A DNA stretch of 33,756 nt from a bacterium HR08. GTDB taxonomy: Bacteria; Acidobacteriota; Blastocatellia; HR10. The stretch is from positions 1 through 33,756 of the forward strand of contig BEHK01000014.1 in the NCBI GenBank assembly GCA_002898775.1, written 5' to 3'. A program made the position numbers and the translations under genes. Under the pieces are notes generated by a model. It was not told the DNA's origin and searched no databases. It was given only the letters and a program-made list of their open reading frames with translations. Below, in pieces: positions 25,287-32,986 of this stretch (positions are counted from its first letter, which is position 1; every line of letters starts with the position of its first letter).

Positions 25287-26240
25287 ATGATGCGCGTGGC
25301 GGTCGTCGGCGTGGGGCGCATTGGGAAAGAGCATGTGCGGATCTACACCTCGCTCCCGGAGGCCACGCTCGTTGGCGTGTGCGACACGGATCGGGCGCGA
25401 GGCGAGCAGATCGCCGCGCAATACGCCGTTCGGTACTACGCCGATTATCACGAGCTCCTCGGCCAGGTGGATGCTGTGAGCATCGCCGTCCCGACTGAGA
25501 GCCACTGCGAGATCGCCTGCGAATTCTTGAGACACGGCGTGGCCGTGCTCGTGGAGAAGCCGATGGCGCGCACATTGGAAGAGGCTGAGCGCATGATCCG
25601 GTGGGCGCGGGAGACGGGAGCGCTCCTGCAGGTCGGGCATCTGGAGCGGTTCAACCCGGCAGTGCGGGCGCTGACACCGCTCGTCTTCGAGCCCAAGTTC
25701 TTCGAGGTTCACCGCCTGGGCGAGTTCACCGAGCGCAGCTTGGACATTGACGTCGTCCTCGACCTGATGATTCACGATTTAGACATCCTGCTCTCTCTGG
25801 TCGAGGCCGATATTCAGGCGATTGACGCGGTGGGTGTCCCCATCCTGACCGATCGCGTGGACATCGCCAATGCGCGCCTGGAGTTCGCCAACGGCTGCGT
25901 CGCCAACGTGACGGCGAGCCGCATCTCGCGGGAGAGGGTGCGAAAGCTCCGGGTCTTTCAACCGAACGCGTATCTCTCCCTGGACTATACCCGTCAGGAG
26001 CTGGAGGTCTATCGCCTCGTGACCCCCTCCGATCTCGGCCAGCGCCCGCGCATCGTCGCCGAGCGCGTTCCGGTGGCGAAGGACGAGCCGCTGCGCGCGC
26101 AGCTTCAGTCTTTTCTGAGGTGTGTGCGCGAAGGGGCGCCTCCTCTTGTGAGCGGCGAGGATGGACGCAAGGCGCTGGCGCTGGCGCTGCGCATTCTCGC
26201 GGCGATCGAAGCGCGTGGGCATCGCGTGGGGATCAGTTGA
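25287..26240 (+). CDS. Gfo/Idh/MocA oxidoreductase, GnnA-like (UDP-GlcNAc 3-dehydrogenase type)
   Basis: NAD(P)-dependent sugar dehydrogenase, 317 residues. Seen: Rossmann motif VVGVGRIGKEH (6-16), AVPTESHCEIA, the catalytic EKP (90-92), GHLERFNPAV (118-126), DVVLDLMIHDLDI and VGVPILTDRVDIANARLEF. From memory, these last segments are typical of the Gfo/Idh proteins found beside lpx genes in lipid A loci and of GnnA, which oxidises UDP-GlcNAc at C3 so that a partner transaminase can make the 3-amino sugar. No aminotransferase (gnnB) or lpx gene is in this window, so the substrate is inferred. Divergence from an ArnT-like transferase supports an envelope-lipid role. The start may be the ATG at 25287 or at 25290. 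Confidence 0.88.
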   Translation: MMRVAVVGVGRIGKEHVRIYTSLPEATLVGVCDTDRARGEQIAAQYAVRYYADYHELLGQVDAVSIAVPTESHCEIACEFLRHGVAVLVEKPMARTLEEAERMIRWARETGALLQVGHLERFNPAVRALTPLVFEPKFFEVHRLGEFTERSLDIDVVLDLMIHDLDILLSLVEADIQAIDAVGVPILTDRVDIANARLEFANGCVANVTASRISRERVRKLRVFQPNAYLSLDYTRQELEVYRLVTPSDLGQRPRIVAERVPVAKDEPLRAQLQSFLRCVREGAPPLVSGEDGRKALALALRILAAIEARGHRVGIS

Positions 26241-26266
26241 TTCGGCGGCCAGCTCCGGGCTATCAT
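26237..26266 (+). promoter_or_regulatory. Candidate promoter of the tonB-like gene
   Basis: -35 TTGATT (26237-26242, overlapping the preceding stop codon), an 18-base spacer and -10 TATCAT (26261-26266). This would give a leader of about 113 bases before the TonB-like ATG. I see no other element in that leader. Confidence 0.5.
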
Positions 26267-26385
26267 TGTGCGTGTTTCGGATCGCGAGGCAGCGTTCGGC
26301 CAGAAGAAGCCGTCGGCGAAATGGCACCGTGGGCGTCGTGCCAGGTTGCTCCGCGCACGCTCGGCTGGAATGAAAGGACGGGCAG

Positions 26386-27342
26386 ATGGAGCGCCTCTCC
26401 TTCCAGACGGCTCTTGCCCTGAGCGAGACGTCTCGCTTGACGCGGGAAGCACGCGTCGGAGTGGTGATCTCGCTGCTGCTTCATCTGGTTCTTGCTCTCG
26501 TGATCTCGCTTTGGGGAGCTTCTCCGCCGCCATCCGCTTCGGCGGAAGGGGAGAGATGGGCCGCGGTCGGATACCCCCGCGCGGAGATCATCGAGCTGGA
26601 TAAACCCTTCTATGCGCCTCCGCCGGAAGTGATTCGGCAACTTGGGGGAGTGGAAGCCGCGCGTCCGCCGCGACGTCCCGAATTTCTCTCCGAGCGCACG
26701 ACGATCGCGCGGGGGGAGCCGAATCCCAACCCCATGGGCTCTTCCTCGCTGCCGAAGGTGAGTGGCCGAGGTCGTGCGCTGCCGGAGCTGATCGAGGACA
26801 AGCCTCCGGCCTCTCGCACCTCAGCCGGTTCGTCTTCTCAGGAAGCGCGGGCGGACCCGCGCCTGGCTCCGACTCTTCCGGCCCCGGGATCCCGCGCAGA
26901 AGCGCTCGACCGTCGTCGCGACTCCATTCCAGAATCCATCCTCGCCGCGCTTCGCGGCAGCAGTGCTCCGGCTTCGGTGGAATCGTTCAGCAATCCACAA
27001 TCGGGCGTGACGCTGGAGGGCCCGCCGTCGGTGAATGCCCAAGCTGTCGCCGCCATGGAAGAGTACCGCGCGTATTTGGAGCGCGCGATCCAGCAACGGT
27101 GGTTCATCCCCCCGGAGGCGAATCTCCTTCAAGCGCCGACGACGGTGATTGTCGTCTTCGAAGTCGCGCGGGATGGACGGCTGCTGCAATTGCGGCTGCG
27201 ACAATCTTCGGGCATCCCGGCGCTTGATCGGGCGGCCATCAACGCGGTTCGTCTGGCTGCGCCGTTTCGTCCGCTGCCAAGCGTGTACGCCTTCGAGAGT
27301 CAGTGGTTCACGGACAAGTTCATCTATTATCCACCTCGATGA
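26386..27342 (+). CDS. TonB-family energy-transducing protein (C-terminal TonB/TolA domain)
   Basis: Inner-membrane-anchored periplasm-spanning protein, 318 residues. Seen: a short cytoplasmic N-terminus, one membrane helix (about 23-43), a long Pro/Ser/Arg-rich linker (about 45-215), and a C-terminal TonB-type domain with YLERAIQQRWFIPP, VFEVARDGRLLQLRLRQSSG and ALDRAAINAVRLAAPFRPLP. TonB couples the ExbBD proton motor to outer-membrane receptors. ExbB, ExbD and receptors are not in the window, and TolA-like function is the alternative. The ATG at 26386 has AAAGGACGGG upstream. It is followed after 115 bases by the micro-ORF and miaA. Confidence 0.88.
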   Translation: MERLSFQTALALSETSRLTREARVGVVISLLLHLVLALVISLWGASPPPSASAEGERWAAVGYPRAEIIELDKPFYAPPPEVIRQLGGVEAARPPRRPEFLSERTTIARGEPNPNPMGSSSLPKVSGRGRALPELIEDKPPASRTSAGSSSQEARADPRLAPTLPAPGSRAEALDRRRDSIPESILAALRGSSAPASVESFSNPQSGVTLEGPPSVNAQAVAAMEEYRAYLERAIQQRWFIPPEANLLQAPTTVIVVFEVARDGRLLQLRLRQSSGIPALDRAAINAVRLAAPFRPLPSVYAFESQWFTDKFIYYPPR

Positions 27343-27457
27343 GCTGACGGTCGTGAGCGTCGGTGTCGGTCGCGCGCCGGAGATTCGCAGAGCGCGCGCT
27401 CAGGCCTTCCAACGGGGTGGACCGCACGGATCGAGAGATCGGGATAGAGGATCAGTC

Positions 27458-27541
27458 ATGACGCGGGGGCAACGGTGGGGAGCATGGTTGCTCTTGACCG
27501 CGCTGCTGCTGCTCAGCCTCATGCGCGGATTCTGGCCATGA
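27458..27541 (+). CDS. 27-residue single-helix membrane peptide coupled to miaA
   Basis: A 27-residue peptide (MTRGQRWGAWLLLTALLLLS, then MRGFWP) with a basic N-terminus and one hydrophobic helix. AGAGGA lies 7 bases before the ATG, a proper ribosome site. The stop overlaps the miaA start as ATGA, and miaA itself lacks a good ribosome site. Translation of this peptide probably feeds ribosomes to miaA. No family is recognised. The helix could be functional in its own right or the frame may serve only as a coupling leader. Confidence 0.6.
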   Translation: MTRGQRWGAWLLLTALLLLSLMRGFWP

Positions 27542-28515
27542 CCGCGGAGCGTCCGATCTTGGCCATCGTGGGACCGACGGCATCAGGGAAGAGCGAACTG
27601 GGGATCGCCCTAGCCGAAGCTTTCGATGGTGAGATCATCAACTGCGATTCCGTGCAGCTGTACCGAGGGCTTTACGTGGGCACGGCGAAGGTCCCGCCGG
27701 AGAAGCGGCGCGGCGTCCCGCACCATCTCATTGATGTCCTGGAGCCCACGGAGCATTTCACGGCGGGCGAATATGCGCGTCGCGCGCTCTCGGTCATCGA
27801 GGCGGTCGAGGCGCGGGGCAAGCTCGCCATTCTCGTCGGTGGGACAGGCTTCTACATCCGGGCGCTGCGTCAACCGCTCTTCTCCTCCCCGCCGACGGAC
27901 CTCGCCTTGCGAGAGCGATTGAAGCGCATCCTTCAGCGGCACGGGCCGCAGCATCTGCATCGGATGCTCGCGCGCGTGGATCCGGAGGCAGCCGCGCGCA
28001 TCCCCCCGCGAGATTGGGCGCGCACGACGCGCGCGCTAGAGTATTTCTTTCAGACCGGGCGGCGCATCTCCGAAGCGCAGCGCGAGCGTCCCGCTCCTCC
28101 TCCGCTGGCGCGGAGGTTGCACCTGATCGCCTTGAATCCGCCGCGCGAGGAGCTGTACCGCCGCATCAATCGGCGCGCGGAGGAGATGTTCGCGCGCGGA
28201 TGGGTCGAGGAGGTTCAAGCGCTGCTGCGAGCGGGCGTCCCGGAGACGGCCAAGGCGCTTCAGGCCCACGGGTATCGGCGGATCGTGCAATACCTGCGCG
28301 GGGAGATCTCGCTCGCGCGAGCGCTTGAGCTGACGCAGCGCGACGTGCGCCATTACGCGAAGCGGCAGCTCACCTGGTTTCGTCACGAACCCAACGTCAT
28401 ATGGTTTCACGGATTTGGCGATGACCCTCATCTTCAGGGCGAGGTGATGCGCGTGATTCGCGCGCGATGGGGGGATCTCTTGACCGATGTTGAAAACCGG
28501 GCCGCGAAGTGTTAG
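27538..28515 (+). CDS. miaA: tRNA dimethylallyltransferase MiaA
   Basis: Transfers the dimethylallyl group to A37 of tRNAs that read UNN codons, 325 residues, slightly longer than usual. Seen: P-loop GPTASGKS (12-19), INCDSVQLYRGLYVGTAK, HHLIDVLEPTEHFTAGEY, LVGGTGFYIRAL, and the C-terminal GYRRIVQYLRGEI and RQLTWFRHE motifs. The start is the ATG at 27538, overlapping the micro-ORF stop; a longer upstream frame is not conserved. The tmk start lies 16 bases downstream, so miaA-tmk-holB look like one transcript. Confidence 0.96.
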   Translation: MTAERPILAIVGPTASGKSELGIALAEAFDGEIINCDSVQLYRGLYVGTAKVPPEKRRGVPHHLIDVLEPTEHFTAGEYARRALSVIEAVEARGKLAILVGGTGFYIRALRQPLFSSPPTDLALRERLKRILQRHGPQHLHRMLARVDPEAAARIPPRDWARTTRALEYFFQTGRRISEAQRERPAPPPLARRLHLIALNPPREELYRRINRRAEEMFARGWVEEVQALLRAGVPETAKALQAHGYRRIVQYLRGEISLARALELTQRDVRHYAKRQLTWFRHEPNVIWFHGFGDDPHLQGEVMRVIRARWGDLLTDVENRAAKC

Positions 28516-28531
28516 GGTTAGGGGTGATCCC

Positions 28532-29140
28532 ATGCCAGGGGTGTTCATCACGTTCGAGGGGATTGATGGAAGCGGCAAGACGACGATGCTTCAGTCCGTC
28601 GCGCTGAAGTTGCAGTCTTTGGGTCTTCCTGTGGTGGTGACGCGCGAGCCGGGAGGGACCGAGTTGGGTCGCGCCCTCCGCGATCTCGTGCTCACGCATG
28701 AGATGTCGCCGATGGCGGAGCTCTTCCTCTACGCGGCGGATCGCGCCGAGCATGTCGCGCGCGTCATTCGACCGGCCCTGGAGGAAGGGCTCATCGTCCT
28801 CTCTGATCGGTATGCGGATGCGACGCTCGCCTATCAGGGATACGGGCGGGGACTCCCCCTCTGGATGGTTCGTCAGGTGAACCAGTGGGCGACCGATGGG
28901 GTGATGCCCAAGCTCACGATCGTGCTCGATTGTGAGATCGCCGAGGCACGGCGCCGCAAAGGGCCGTCCACGGATCGGTTCGAGCGCGATGGGGAAGACT
29001 TCCTGACCCGCGTGCGGCAGGGGTATCTGGAGGTCGCGCGCCAGGAGCCAGAGCGCGTTCGTGTCATCTCCTCCTCAGGGCCGAAGGACGTGACGGCTGA
29101 GCTGGTCTGGACGACCGTGGCATCTGCGCTCAATTTATGA
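28532..29140 (+). CDS. tmk: Thymidylate kinase
   Basis: Phosphorylates dTMP to dTDP, 202 residues. Seen: P-loop GIDGSGKT (10-17), TREPGGTELGRALRDL with the family's DR(E/Y)-type substrate loop, the LSDRYADATLAYQGYGR motif, and a lid region ARRRKGPSTDRFERDG. The ATG at 28532 follows TTAGGGGTGAT. A longer frame begins in the end of miaA but is not family-like. It is in the usual pairing with holB, 85 bases away. Confidence 0.97.
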   Translation: MPGVFITFEGIDGSGKTTMLQSVALKLQSLGLPVVVTREPGGTELGRALRDLVLTHEMSPMAELFLYAADRAEHVARVIRPALEEGLIVLSDRYADATLAYQGYGRGLPLWMVRQVNQWATDGVMPKLTIVLDCEIAEARRRKGPSTDRFERDGEDFLTRVRQGYLEVARQEPERVRVISSSGPKDVTAELVWTTVASALNL

Positions 29141-29225
29141 GCGCTCTGCGACCGATCACCTGTTTCACTCCGCGGGCGAGGTGACGGATGATCACAGAGA
29201 CGGCAGCTCGCGGCAGCCATTGACG

Positions 29226-30218
29226 ATGGCCTTTCGCGACCTCATCGGGAACGAACCGGTGAAGCGAGCGCTTCAGATGGCCGTGCGCGAGGGACGTCTC
29301 GGCCACTCGCTGCTGTTCTCCGGGCCGGAGGGCGTCGGCAAACGCCAATTCGCGCTGGCGCTGGCCAAGACGATCAACTGCCCGCACGCGAGGAGGGAGC
29401 CCCTCCCTGACAGTTGCGACGCGTGCCCGAGCTGCCGGAAGTTCGACCGGGGCGAGCATATGGATTTCTCCCTCATCCGCCCGGAGACGGCGTTCCTCAA
29501 GATCGAGCAGATTCGCGTGCTCTGCGAGCACGCGCACCGGAAACCCTTCGAGGCGCGCCGGCGCATCTTCCTCATTGATGGAGCTGAGGCGATGACCGAG
29601 CAAGCGGCCAATGCTTTGCTGAAGACGCTGGAGGAGCCCCCGGCGGAATCCTTGCTCATCCTCCTGACCGACCAGCCGACTCGCCTCCTGCCCACGATTC
29701 GCTCGCGATGCCAGATCTACTATTTCGCTCCGCTGAGGACGGCCGAGATCGAACGCTTCCTCCGGGAGCGCTTCACGCGCCCGGAGGAGGAGGTCCGCCT
29801 GCTGGCCCGCTTGGCCTCGGGCCGGATCGGAAAAGCGCTCTCGATTGATCTCTCGGTCTATCGGGAAATGCGCCATGAGATCCTCGAGCTCCTGGCGGTG
29901 CTCGCCGCCGGAGACCGCGTGCGGCTCATCAAGGCGGCGGAATACTTGGGGCGGCGTCTTGACCGGGAGGACTTCGAGCGTCGGCTGGAGATCCTCGAGC
30001 AGGTGCTCAGCGATCTGCTCCGTCTGCATCTGGGCGTGGAGGAGGTGGTGAACGCGGATGTCGCCCCGCGTCTGACCGCGCTGGCGGCCTTCTTCCCGCC
30101 GCCGCGTCTGATGCGGCTCGCGGAGAAGTTCGCCGCCCTGAGGCGAGATCTCTGGCGGAACCTCAACCGGCAACTGGCCCTGGAGGCCTTGTTCCTGTCT
30201 GAAGCGCCCTCGCCCTAG
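29226..30218 (+). CDS. holB: DNA polymerase III delta-prime subunit
   Basis: Clamp-loader subunit, 330 residues from the ATG at 29226. Seen: the N-terminal DLIGNEPVKRAL, P-loop-like GPEGVGKR (33-40), four cysteines (52, 64, 67 and 70) in the zinc-module pattern, IFLIDGAEAMTEQAANALLK, the LEEPP segment, and the SRC motif (TIRSRCQ) that supplies the arginine finger. The C-terminal helical domain follows. GTG at 29181 is an alternative start with a purine-rich site but adds 15 unconserved residues. DnaX is excluded by length and by the altered P-loop. Confidence 0.93.
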   Translation: MAFRDLIGNEPVKRALQMAVREGRLGHSLLFSGPEGVGKRQFALALAKTINCPHARREPLPDSCDACPSCRKFDRGEHMDFSLIRPETAFLKIEQIRVLCEHAHRKPFEARRRIFLIDGAEAMTEQAANALLKTLEEPPAESLLILLTDQPTRLLPTIRSRCQIYYFAPLRTAEIERFLRERFTRPEEEVRLLARLASGRIGKALSIDLSVYREMRHEILELLAVLAAGDRVRLIKAAEYLGRRLDREDFERRLEILEQVLSDLLRLHLGVEEVVNADVAPRLTALAAFFPPPRLMRLAEKFAALRRDLWRNLNRQLALEALFLSEAPSP

Positions 30219-30238
30219 GCAAATCACCGCCGCTCGCG

Positions 30239-30244
30239 TAAAAT
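30239..30244 (+). promoter_or_regulatory. Possible -10 box of a proS promoter
   Basis: TAAAAT lies 34 bases before the proS ATG. No convincing -35 is placed 16-18 bases upstream, so this may be read-through from tmk-holB instead. Confidence 0.3.
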
Positions 30245-30278
30245 ATCCTGACTTGCCGTGGAAGGCAAAGGGGGATGT

Positions 30279-32009
30279 ATGCGGTGGTCGAGAGCGTTCA
30301 TTCCGACCCTGCGCGAGACGCCGGCGGATGCCGAAGTCGTCAGCCATCAACTGCTGCTGCGCGCCGGGATGATCCGGCAGCTCGCCTCGGGCATCTACAG
30401 CTTCCTGCCGCTGGCCTGGCGCGTCATGCAGAAGATCATCGCCATCATCCGCGAGGAGATGGATCGCATCGGGGGACAGGAATTCCACCTGCCCGCGCTG
30501 CATCCGGCGGAGATCTGGAAGGAGTCGGGGCGCTGGGAGATCATGGGAGAGAACATGTTCCGCCTGCGCGACCGGCGCGGGAGCGATCTCTGCCTGGGCA
30601 TGACGCATGAGGAGGTCTTCACCGCGATCGCGCGCCACGAGCTGCGATCCTACAAGCAGCTGCCTCAGGTGTGGTATCAGATTCAGACGAAGTTCCGCGA
30701 TGAGCCGCGTCCGCGCTCGGGCGTCTTGCGCGTTCGCGAATTCATCATGAAGGACGCCTACACGTTCGATCTCGATGAAGAGGGGCTCGATCGCGCGTAT
30801 CGGGATCAATATCAGGCCTATTGTCGCATCTTCGACCGCTGCGGGTTGAAATACCTGGTCGTCCAGGCCTCCTCCGGCGCCATGGGGGGGCAGGAATCGG
30901 CCGAGTTCATGGTCCTCACCGACGCCGGGGAGGATCACATCGCGCTCTGTTCCTCCTGCGGCTATGCGGCCAATACGGAGAAGGCGACCTCTCGCGTGCC
31001 GGAGATCGTGGACGCCGATGGGCTTCCGGCTCCGGAGATGTTCCCGACTCCGGGCGTGCGCACGATCAAGGACCTTGAAGAATTCCCCGGCGGCGCGCCG
31101 GCCGAGCGACAGATCAAGACGCTCGCTTACGTCTTGGACGATCAGTTCACGCTCCTTCTGCTCCGCGGCGATCACGAGCTGAATGAAGCGAAATTGGCCG
31201 ATGCCACCGGCGCCACGCACATTCGTCCCGCACAGCCGGAGGAGATCAAGGCGGCGCTCGGTGCGTATCCGGGGAGCATCGGCGCTGTGGGCGTCACCGC
31301 CTATCCGATCCTCGCTGACCTCGCTCTGCGCGGGCGGCGCGACATGGTCACTGGGGCCAATCGCGACGATTTCCACTGGCGCGGAGTGGACGTCGAGCGG
31401 GACATTCGCGTGACGCGGTGGGCCGATCTGCGTCTGGTGAAGACGGGCGAGGGTTGCCCGCAGTGCGAGGGCACGCTCGTCGTCCGGAAGGGGCTGGAGA
31501 TCGGTCACATCTTCAAGCTCGGCACGCGGTATAGCGAGTCCATGGGTGCCTATGTGCTCAATCAGGAGGGGAGAGCCGTGCCGCTGGTCATGGGCAGCTA
31601 TGGCATCGGCGTCGAGCGCGTCATGGCCGCGGCCGTCGAGCTCTATCACGATGAAGACGGCATCATCTGGCCGATCACGATCGCGCCGTTTCAGGTCATC
31701 CTCGTCCCCGTGAACATGGCCGATGACGCGCAACGCGCAGCGGCCGAACGCCTCTATGCCGAGCTGACGGCGGCCCATGTCGAGGTCCTCTACGACGATC
31801 GCGAGGAACGCGCCGGCGTGAAATTCAAAGATGCGGACCTCATCGGCATTCCCCTTCGCGTGACCATCGGGCCGCACAAACTCGCGCGCGGTCAGGTGGA
31901 GATCCTCCGCCGCCGCACGCGAGCGATCGAGGACGTCGCGCTCGAAGCAGCCGTCTCGCGCATCCGCGAGATCATCGACGAAGAGACCCGCGAGGTGCTC
32001 CGACAATGA
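30279..32009 (+). CDS. proS: Prolyl-tRNA synthetase, bacterial type with editing domain
   Basis: Class II synthetase charging tRNA-Pro, 576 residues. Seen: the N-terminal [15 protein letters not shown], motif 1 region, GMTHEEVFT, motif 2 [17 protein letters not shown], a YbaK-like insertion (about 220-400, with [10 protein letters not shown]) that hydrolyses Ala-tRNA-Pro, motif 3 [16 protein letters not shown], and a C-terminal anticodon domain. This is the bacterial ProRS of about 570 residues, not the archaeal type. The ATG at 30279 follows AAAGGGGG; a GTG 21 bases earlier is possible. The stop overlaps the next gene (ATGA). Confidence 0.97.
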   Translation: MRWSRAFIPTLRETPADAEVVSHQLLLRAGMIRQLASGIYSFLPLAWRVMQKIIAIIREEMDRIGGQEFHLPALHPAEIWKESGRWEIMGENMFRLRDRRGSDLCLGMTHEEVFTAIARHELRSYKQLPQVWYQIQTKFRDEPRPRSGVLRVREFIMKDAYTFDLDEEGLDRAYRDQYQAYCRIFDRCGLKYLVVQASSGAMGGQESAEFMVLTDAGEDHIALCSSCGYAANTEKATSRVPEIVDADGLPAPEMFPTPGVRTIKDLEEFPGGAPAERQIKTLAYVLDDQFTLLLLRGDHELNEAKLADATGATHIRPAQPEEIKAALGAYPGSIGAVGVTAYPILADLALRGRRDMVTGANRDDFHWRGVDVERDIRVTRWADLRLVKTGEGCPQCEGTLVVRKGLEIGHIFKLGTRYSESMGAYVLNQEGRAVPLVMGSYGIGVERVMAAAVELYHDEDGIIWPITIAPFQVILVPVNMADDAQRAAAERLYAELTAAHVEVLYDDREERAGVKFKDADLIGIPLRVTIGPHKLARGQVEILRRRTRAIEDVALEAAVSRIREIIDEETREVLRQ

Positions 32010-32986
32010 ATCTGATCCTGACCAATGCCGGGAGCTATCCACGCATTGGCGATTCGCCCGAGTTGCACATCCTGCGCCAGGCGCTGGCGCGCTTCGATCG
32101 CGGGGAAGCGACCGAAGCCGATATTCGGCGCGCCGAGGACGAACTGGTGCGTCGCGCCATCGCTGAGCAGATCGAAGCTGGGCTGGACGTGGTGACCGAT
32201 GGGCAGATCCGCTGGTATGATCCGATCTCCCATCTGGCGGGGAAGCTGCGGGGGACGAAGATCAATGGCCTGCTGCGATACTTCGATACGAACTTCTACT
32301 TCCGCCAACCGGTCATCGTGGACCGCCTCGTTCGCGAGCGCCCGATCCTTCTTGAGGAATATCGGTACGCGCGCTCGGTCTCCTCGCGACCGGTGAAGCC
32401 CGTGCTGACGGGTCCCTATACGCTGGCCGTCTTCTCGTTGGTCGAGCGGGAGGAATATCGCGATCTGCAACGGCGCGTCGAGGATTACGCTACGGCCTTG
32501 GCCGAAGAAGTGGCGGAGTTGGCTGCGGCGGGCGCCGAGCTCATCCAGGTGGATGAACCGGCGATCGTGCTCGAGGACGCGGCGTTCGATCTCTTCGCCG
32601 CCGGAATCCGCGCGCTCGCCGAGGCCAAAGGTGCCGCTCGCCTGGCCCTCTATATCTCCTTCGGCGACGTCTCGGCGCTCTATGCGCGGCTCCAAGAGCT
32701 TCCCGTGGACGTTCTGGGGCTGGATTTCACCTACAGCCCGCAGCTTGTGGAGCGCATCGCCGTCGAGGGGTCGGCCAAGGCTCTTGGCCTCGGCCTCATT
32801 GATGGACGCAACACGAAACTGGAGCCCGAAGCCGAAGTCGCCGCGGCGCTCGAACGGTTGCTGCCGGCCATTCGCAGCGATGTCGCTTACTTGAACCCCT
32901 CTGTGGGACTCGAATTCTTGCCGCGCGATCGCGCGTTTCGGAAATTGCGGCATCTGGTCACTATCGGCATGAGGTTCAAGTCATGA
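32006..32986 (+). CDS. MetE-domain protein, N-terminal-like, lacking zinc ligands
   Basis: A 326-residue TIM-barrel protein of the cobalamin-independent methionine synthase superfamily. Seen: [48 protein letters not shown] and LGLIDGRN. The last resembles the LxNGRN segment of the N-terminal half of full-length MetE. Relative to the next gene, the zinc-ligand positions carry Tyr216 (for His), Ser218 (for Cys) and Asp240 (for Glu), so it is unlikely to bind catalytic zinc. It starts inside the proS stop (ATGA) and its own stop overlaps the next gene. It may form a complex with that protein, reconstituting a split MetE, possibly as a substrate-binding half. Confidence 0.85.
   Translation: MNLILTNAGSYPRIGDSPELHILRQALARFDRGEATEADIRRAEDELVRRAIAEQIEAGLDVVTDGQIRWYDPISHLAGKLRGTKINGLLRYFDTNFYFRQPVIVDRLVRERPILLEEYRYARSVSSRPVKPVLTGPYTLAVFSLVEREEYRDLQRRVEDYATALAEEVAELAAAGAELIQVDEPAIVLEDAAFDLFAAGIRALAEAKGAARLALYISFGDVSALYARLQELPVDVLGLDFTYSPQLVERIAVEGSAKALGLGLIDGRNTKLEPEAEVAAALERLLPAIRSDVAYLNPSVGLEFLPRDRAFRKLRHLVTIGMRFKS

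Noticed and set aside
28511-28524. GTTAGGGTTAGGGG, resembling a telomere repeat
   Set aside because: Only two units, and it serves as the purine-rich ribosome site of tmk. Chance resemblance.
29130-32042. 970-codon open frame on the minus strand across holB and proS
   Set aside because: It is exactly antisense to two certain genes (delta-prime and ProRS). Its composition is Arg/His/Leu-rich with no domain; such frames arise from GC-rich codon bias.
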